From contig NZ_CP025096.1 of assembly GCF_002831565.1 (NCBI RefSeq), positions 3,325,027 through 3,389,026 of the forward strand: a stretch of 64,000 nucleotides of DNA. Direction: 5' to 3'. Of this stretch, positions 59,457 through 64,000 are shown piece after piece. A model generated the notes under the pieces. It was given only the letters and a program-made list of their open reading frames with translations. It searched no databases and had not been told where the DNA came from. Position numbers and translations under genes: made by a program. Position 1 is the stretch's first letter. Each line of letters opens with the position of its first letter. The DNA comes from Spirosoma pollinicola. Lineage in GTDB: Bacteria; Bacteroidota; Bacteroidia; Cytophagales; Spirosomataceae.

Positions 59457-61778
59457 ATGAAAAATTATATTACTCAGGACGCCTGGAATATTATTGAAGA
59501 AGGATTCCATCGTGATTTTAATGAAATTACCGAAAGTGTGATGTCGATTGGCAATGGCCGACTTGGACAACGAGGTAATTTTGAAGAGAAGTTTACCGGT
59601 AAATCCTTACCGGGAAATTACGTTGCCGGGGTTTATTATCCCGATAAAACCCGCGTGGGCTGGTGGAAAAATGGGTATCCCGAATACTTCGCCAAAGTGC
59701 TGAATGCTGCCAACTGGATTGGTATCGACATTGATATTGATTACGAATCGCTTGACCTGAACCATTGCGAAGTACGCGACTTTCGGCGGGTGTTAAATAT
59801 GCAGGAGGGCTACCTCGAACGCTCCTTCGTGGCCATACTCAAAACGGGAAAAGAGATACAGGTAAACTCCCGGCGGTTTTGCTCCATCGTCGATGATGAA
59901 GCGGGAGCTATTCGCTACGCCATCAAACCGTTGAATTTTGACGCTAAAATTACCATAACGCCTTACATAAATGGCGACATTCGGAACCGCGACGCGAACT
60001 ATGACGAGACGTTCTGGGATGAGGTACGAAAGGAAACGGGCTACGGCGAAGCCTTCATCGAACTTCGTACCCGCAAAACCGGCTTTCACGTTGCTACGGG
60101 GATGTGCGTTGAAATTGAGCAGGATGGCGTAAAGGTCGATTACCAGTCGCAGCCGATTAAGTATGAAAAATATGTAGCAAATCGCATATCGCTCGACTGT
60201 CGGAAAAATCAGGAAACAGTGGTGTATAAATACGCCGTAAACCTGTCGTCGCTGAATTACGACCCGGATACCATCATCAAAGATGCTCATCAGTACATCC
60301 AGCGGATCACCCGAAAGGGCTACGAGAAGATGCTGTTTGAACAGAAACAGGCATGGGCCGATAAGTGGAAAACGAACGACATCATCATTGAGGGCGATAT
60401 AGCGGCTCAGCAGGGCATCCGGTTCAATATTTTTCAGATGAACCAAACCTATACCGGTGAAGATGAACGATTGAATATCGGGCCAAAGGGCTTCACGGGC
60501 GAGAAATACGGCGGGTCGACCTACTGGGATACCGAAGCCTATTGCCTACCGTTCTACCTCGCTACCGCCGATCAGAAAGTAGCAAAAAATCTGCTGGTTT
60601 ACCGATACAAACAACTCGGGAAAGCCATCGAAAACGCGCAGAAGCTAGGTTTCAGGGCTGGTGCTGCCCTGTATCCAATGGTGACCATGAATGGCGAAGA
60701 GTGCCATAACGAGTGGGAGATCACCTTTGAGGAAATTCACCGGAACGGCGCCATCGCCTATGCCATTTACGACTATGTTCGCTATACTGCCGACGAGCAG
60801 TATCTGGTCGAGTATGGACTGGAAGTACTCATTGCCATCAGCCGTTTCTGGAGCCAGCGTGTCAACTGGTCGAAGGCGAAAGAGCAGTATGTGATGTTGG
60901 GTGTGACAGGGCCTAACGAGTACGAAAACAACGTCAATAATAACTGGTACACCAACTATATTGCTGCCTGGACGCTTCGGTACACCATCGAAGCCGTAGC
61001 CAAAGTGAAGGCGCTGGATCCCGAAAAATATGCCGACCTGATTGACCGGATTCACTTCCGCGAAGAGAAAGAGCTGGCAACCGCCCGGCAGATTGTTGAG
61101 AAAATGTACCTGCCTGCCGATGCCGAAAAAGGTGTTTTCCTACAACAGGAAGGCTTTCTGGATAAAGACCTGATGCCCGTTTCTGATATTCCGAAAGGGC
61201 AGCGGCCTATCAACCAGAACTGGTCGTGGGATCGGATACTGCGGTCATGCTTTATCAAACAGGCCGACGTATTGCAGGGCTTGTATTTCTTTGAAGACGA
61301 GTTCGATACAGAAACGCTCAAGCGAAATTTCGACTTTTATGAACCCATGACCGTTCACGAATCGTCGCTTTCGCCCTGCGTTCACTCCATTCAGGCGTCG
61401 AAATTAGGCATGAAAGAAAAGGCCTACGAGATGTATCTACGCACTGCCCGGCTCGACCTCGACGACTACAATAACGACACCGAAGACGGGTGCCACATTA
61501 CGAGTATGGCAGGCACCTGGCTGGCCGTTGTGAAAGGTTTTGGGGGCTTCCGTATTGAAAACGACCGGGTAATTCTCAATCCCTATTGCCCGGATAACTG
61601 GCAGTCGCTGGCATTCAAGATTCGTTTCCGGGGGGCGTTGCTACAGGTAACAACTACGCAACAGGACGTAACGGTACAAAATTATTCGGCGCAGCCCGTT
61701 ACAATTAGCGTGCTTGGCAAGGACGTGACGGTCAAAGGCGAGAGTCAGAAAACGGTGAATGTGAAGGCAATCGCATAA
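59457..61778 (+). CDS. Glycoside hydrolase family 65 phosphorylase (maltose/kojibiose/trehalose type)
   Basis: A 773-residue enzyme that phosphorolyses an alpha-glucosyl disaccharide to beta-glucose-1-phosphate and glucose. N-terminal beta-sandwich (SVMSIGNGRLGQRGNFEEKF, AGVYYPDKTRVGWWKNGYPE), then the (alpha/alpha)6 barrel with GGSTYWDTEAYCLPFYLAT near residue 345, NGEECHNEWEITFEEIHRNG near 410 and the catalytic-acid region VTGPNEYENNVNNNWYTNYI near 485; the Glu in GPNEYE is the expected acid. A C-terminal jelly roll ends the chain. No signal peptide, so cytoplasmic. It lacks a neighbouring beta-phosphoglucomutase gene. Maltose phosphorylase is the commonest activity, but substrate is not fixed by sequence. 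Confidence 0.93.
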   Translation: MKNYITQDAWNIIEEGFHRDFNEITESVMSIGNGRLGQRGNFEEKFTGKSLPGNYVAGVYYPDKTRVGWWKNGYPEYFAKVLNAANWIGIDIDIDYESLDLNHCEVRDFRRVLNMQEGYLERSFVAILKTGKEIQVNSRRFCSIVDDEAGAIRYAIKPLNFDAKITITPYINGDIRNRDANYDETFWDEVRKETGYGEAFIELRTRKTGFHVATGMCVEIEQDGVKVDYQSQPIKYEKYVANRISLDCRKNQETVVYKYAVNLSSLNYDPDTIIKDAHQYIQRITRKGYEKMLFEQKQAWADKWKTNDIIIEGDIAAQQGIRFNIFQMNQTYTGEDERLNIGPKGFTGEKYGGSTYWDTEAYCLPFYLATADQKVAKNLLVYRYKQLGKAIENAQKLGFRAGAALYPMVTMNGEECHNEWEITFEEIHRNGAIAYAIYDYVRYTADEQYLVEYGLEVLIAISRFWSQRVNWSKAKEQYVMLGVTGPNEYENNVNNNWYTNYIAAWTLRYTIEAVAKVKALDPEKYADLIDRIHFREEKELATARQIVEKMYLPADAEKGVFLQQEGFLDKDLMPVSDIPKGQRPINQNWSWDRILRSCFIKQADVLQGLYFFEDEFDTETLKRNFDFYEPMTVHESSLSPCVHSIQASKLGMKEKAYEMYLRTARLDLDDYNNDTEDGCHITSMAGTWLAVVKGFGGFRIENDRVILNPYCPDNWQSLAFKIRFRGALLQVTTTQQDVTVQNYSAQPVTISVLGKDVTVKGESQKTVNVKAIA

Positions 61779-61810
61779 AGTAAATGTTGGTTGTAACTTA
61801 CAGCACACAT

Positions 61811-61852
61811 AAAAGCCTCGAATTGTGGTTTATAGCCATGATTCGAGCTTTT
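61811..61852 (+). terminator. Terminator-like hairpin after the GH65 gene
   Basis: AAAAGCCTCGAAT (61811-61823) pairs with ATTCGAGCTTTT (61841-61852) with one bulged base and a 17-base loop, followed by T-rich sequence. It starts 32 bases after the stop. Confidence 0.6.
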
Positions 61853-61952
61853 GCTTTTAGGGACTGCCTGAATCGATCGGCAATCAGATGAATGGCCCGC
61901 GTGGTGCTTGCCGTTCTAAATTATAGTTGGCATAATTGTAATTTCGCCCCGC

Positions 61953-63017
61953 ATGAAAATCGTAACGAGTTGGGTTAAGGCATGTTTTGCGGGCGTGGGG
62001 TTATGGGCAGTACTCGTAAACTGCCAATCGTCGGACCACGGAACGCAAAGTGCTCCCCGGCAACTAACGCCCGCATTTTACCATTGGAAATCGACCTTTG
62101 CCCCAACCCATTCAGAAATACGGCAATTAAAAGACCTGAACGTTCAGAAATTATACATTCATTTCTTCGACGTTGACTGGGATAGCCGAACCCATAAGCC
62201 AATACCCAAAGCCTTCGTTAAATTTCGGCAAAAAGCACCGGGTAGCATCGTCCCGGTTGTCTTCATTACCAACCGAACCCTCCTGAACCTGACGCCTGCG
62301 GCATTACCGGAACTGGCCATAAATGTTTCGCGATCTATTAGCCGCATCAGTCAACAAAATGCTATTCGGTTTCAGGAAGTGCAGTTCGATTGCGACTGGA
62401 GCGTCAGCACGCGCGACCGTTATTTTCGCCTGTTAACCCTGCTGGCTAAGCAGCTTCGCTGTCCGCTTACGGCAACCATTCGCCTGCACCAAATTAAATA
62501 CACCGATCAAACAGGCATTCCGCCCGTATCGCGGGGAATGTTGATGCTGTATAATGTGGCCGATTGGAAACGGGCCGACACGCGCAATTCCATTTATGAT
62601 GCTGAGATTGCCAGTCAATACCTGTCTTTTGTGCCAACCTATCCCTTGCCGCTCGATGTTGTCCTGCCGCTTTTTCGATGGACGGTGGTGTATAGGAACA
62701 ACCGATTTCTGACGTTTCTGAGCAATGTGAACCGAACAGCACTGGCGGGCAGTAACTTTCTGGCGGCTCAACCCGACAGTATGCGGTTTGTTGCGCTGCG
62801 CGATACGGCTGCATGGGGGCTTTCAATCCGACCCGGCGACCTGTTTCGTGCCGAAGGCGTTACGGCCAAAACGTTGGTGAACGAAAAAACTAAACTGTCA
62901 CGTCAGATTCGGAACCAACGGATTACATTTGCCTTATACCACCTTGACTCCACTGTACTTTCTGCTTATTCTCGTGAAACGCTCAAAACACTTCTGGTTC
63001 CCCATCCGCTTCCGTAA
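61953..63017 (+). CDS. Secreted protein of unknown function, possible TIM-barrel lipoprotein
   Basis: A 354-residue protein with a signal sequence ending near AVLVNCQSSD, a possible lipobox Cys. Repeated beta-alpha units such as QKLYIHFFDVDWDSRTHKP, VPVVFITN, VQFDCDWSVSTRDRYFRLL and GMLMLYNVADW suggest a barrel, with acidic residues at strand ends as in glycoside hydrolases. It recalls DUF3142-like proteins, but I would not assign an activity. The next gene overlaps its end by 44 bases in another frame, so the two are probably translated together. Confidence 0.75.
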   Translation: MKIVTSWVKACFAGVGLWAVLVNCQSSDHGTQSAPRQLTPAFYHWKSTFAPTHSEIRQLKDLNVQKLYIHFFDVDWDSRTHKPIPKAFVKFRQKAPGSIVPVVFITNRTLLNLTPAALPELAINVSRSISRISQQNAIRFQEVQFDCDWSVSTRDRYFRLLTLLAKQLRCPLTATIRLHQIKYTDQTGIPPVSRGMLMLYNVADWKRADTRNSIYDAEIASQYLSFVPTYPLPLDVVLPLFRWTVVYRNNRFLTFLSNVNRTALAGSNFLAAQPDSMRFVALRDTAAWGLSIRPGDLFRAEGVTAKTLVNEKTKLSRQIRNQRITFALYHLDSTVLSAYSRETLKTLLVPHPLP

Positions 63018-64000
63018 GCCTGCGTTATTGCTGGCTATTCTGATTGGATTTGCCTGTGGCCCCTCATTCGACCCAAACGAGTTTATGAGTTTTTTTATGC
63101 CCGAAGCGGGTAATACCCTGACCGATGATAGCCGCTATTTTTTTACTCCCCAGTTTTATAATGATGCGGAGATAGCCGAACAGTACGACGATAATCCGGC
63201 CCCAGTTATAGACGAAAATATAAAGGCTTGGTCGGTTTACATGGGCGGTGAGCTGCCGGATAGTCTGATCAGCAAAGCAATTTATGGCGAAGAGGCCGAA
63301 GCCGTTCGGGTGCTAACGTCGAAATTAGAACGAAGCAAACCTGCTGCGCTGGAGTATATAAACTTTGCCTGGGATGCCGATAATGGGCAGGGGAATCCCT
63401 GGAACCCGAACGCGTCACAAACCGATAGCACACAGCTCCCGGCACAACTGGAGAAGGCTAAAAAGGCCTACAGGATGTCGCGCGATGTCTTTTTGAAAGA
63501 ACGATATGCGTTCCAGGCGGTAAAACTTGCCAGTGAATCGGGAGATCATAAACAGGCGCAACAGCTTTATGATCTGATGGTTACTCCTTTACCAAAAAAG
63601 ACATTTATCAGCGACTGGGCGTTGTGCCGTCGGGCGGGGGCAAGTTTGACTTTGGGCGATACGGCAACCGCCGTTTATGAGTTCGCGCAGGTATTTGACC
63701 GTTGTCCGTCAAGACGGAAAGCCGCCGAAACAAGTTTGCGTAAATACGGCATTCGGTTTCAGGAAAAGGCGCTTAGTTATGCGAAAAATGATAGAGAGCG
63801 GTCGGCGGTGTACGCGCTTTGTGCCATTCAGCCGGGCATTCCGATGGGTGGGAAAGATGCGCTTGCCATGCTTGGGGAGATCGTTCGGTTAACGCCCAAA
63901 AATCCGTTGATCGAGCTGATTATGGCTCGGGAAATTAACCGCAATGAATACTATTATTTCATGACGGATGACGAATACCTCCGCAACAACCTGAGCGACT
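62974..64000 (+). CDS. Lipoprotein of unknown function, C-terminus beyond the window
   Basis: An open frame of 342 codons runs from the GTG at 62974 to the window end without a stop. The N-terminus KPALLLAILIGFACGPSFDP is a signal with a possible lipobox Cys, followed by PNEFMSFFMPEAGN and FFTPQFYND. The later part is helical with TPR-like spacing (LEKAKKAYRMSRDVFLKERY, GDHKQAQQLYDLMV, GDTATAVYEFAQVFDRC). It overlaps the preceding gene by 44 bases. Similar surface-anchored helical-repeat lipoproteins are common in Bacteroidota, but the function is unknown. No ATG lies upstream of the signal peptide, so GTG is the best start. Confidence 0.75.
   Translation, partial: MKRSKHFWFPIRFRKPALLLAILIGFACGPSFDPNEFMSFFMPEAGNTLTDDSRYFFTPQFYNDAEIAEQYDDNPAPVIDENIKAWSVYMGGELPDSLISKAIYGEEAEAVRVLTSKLERSKPAALEYINFAWDADNGQGNPWNPNASQTDSTQLPAQLEKAKKAYRMSRDVFLKERYAFQAVKLASESGDHKQAQQLYDLMVTPLPKKTFISDWALCRRAGASLTLGDTATAVYEFAQVFDRCPSRRKAAETSLRKYGIRFQEKALSYAKNDRERSAVYALCAIQPGIPMGGKDALAMLGEIVRLTPKNPLIELIMAREINRNEYYYFMTDDEYLRNNLSD

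Noticed and set aside
1..64000. CRISPR array, prophage or insertion sequence
   Set aside because: No regularly spaced direct repeats, no phage structural genes and no transposase or integrase were seen; dispersed repeats are short palindromes only.
1..64000. tRNA or rRNA genes
   Set aside because: No cloverleaf with a TTCGANTC-like arm or rRNA stretch was recognised in the intergenic gaps by eye; a tRNAscan run would settle it.

Overview
The window is chromosomal DNA of a Bacteroidota bacterium, most likely a Cytophagales member close to Spirosoma. The signs are a type IX secretion C-terminal sorting domain on a metallopeptidase, a hybrid two-component regulator with a periplasmic propeller, promoters of the TAnnTTTG type instead of E. 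coli -10/-35 boxes, almost no Shine-Dalgarno sequences, the Bacteroidota-type insert in LeuRS and GNAT-nitrilase fusion, and about 50% GC. This placement is inferred from protein families and sequence style, not from a search. No rRNA, tRNA, CRISPR array, prophage or intact insertion sequence was seen.

Layout. 1-5.8 kb: end of a PQQ-type sugar dehydrogenase, a secreted GH36 alpha-galactosidase, a secreted duplicated alpha/beta protein and a TolB-like propeller protein. 6-15.3 kb: housekeeping genes (AlaA-type aminotransferase, LOG-family protein, DnaB, PhoH), a secreted M43 peptidase, a GNAT enzyme and ComEC. 15.4-22.9 kb: a minus-strand sulfur assimilation cluster (TauE/SafE permease, homocysteine-forming PLP enzyme, secreted Gfo/Idh protein, cysH, cysD, cysN). 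It reduces sulfate by APS sulfurylase and an iron-sulfur APS reductase. A MNT/HepT toxin-antitoxin pair killed by nonsense mutations lies between cysD and cysN. 22.9-31.8 kb: DUF819 membrane protein, lipoprotein subtilase, large membrane protein, leuS with an AT-rich internal segment, LLM flavin oxidoreductase. 32-41 kb: GDPD, an Rrf2 regulator with an NAD(P)-binding partner and two matching operator-like dyads, DUF2809 protein, GNAT-nitrilase fusion, threonine aldolase, an OmpA protein followed by two membrane-anchored helix-hairpin-helix paralogues, endonuclease III. 41-51 kb: LytTR protein, a 1.3-kaa hybrid two-component regulator, SRPBCC-like protein, dicarboxylate symporter, small membrane protein, a NatAB-like ABC exporter. 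51-64 kb: a peptidase-propeller-barrel outer-membrane protein, aldehyde dehydrogenase, XRE regulator, TruA, MobA-like transferase, DinB protein, GH65 phosphorylase, and a pair of overlapping secreted-protein genes, the second cut by the window edge.

The most striking non-coding feature is the density of long inverted repeats. All eight convergent gene junctions carry a perfect or near-perfect one. At least two dispersed families occur: a long palindrome built on TTAACCACAGAGGCACAGAG (four copies) and paired small REP-like hairpins in inverted orientation (three doublets). I found no convincing new multi-gene system. The best leads are the palindromes, the Rrf2 operator pair, the nonsense-decayed toxin-antitoxin pair, the leuS mosaic and the promoter-then-terminator leader of the sulfur cluster.
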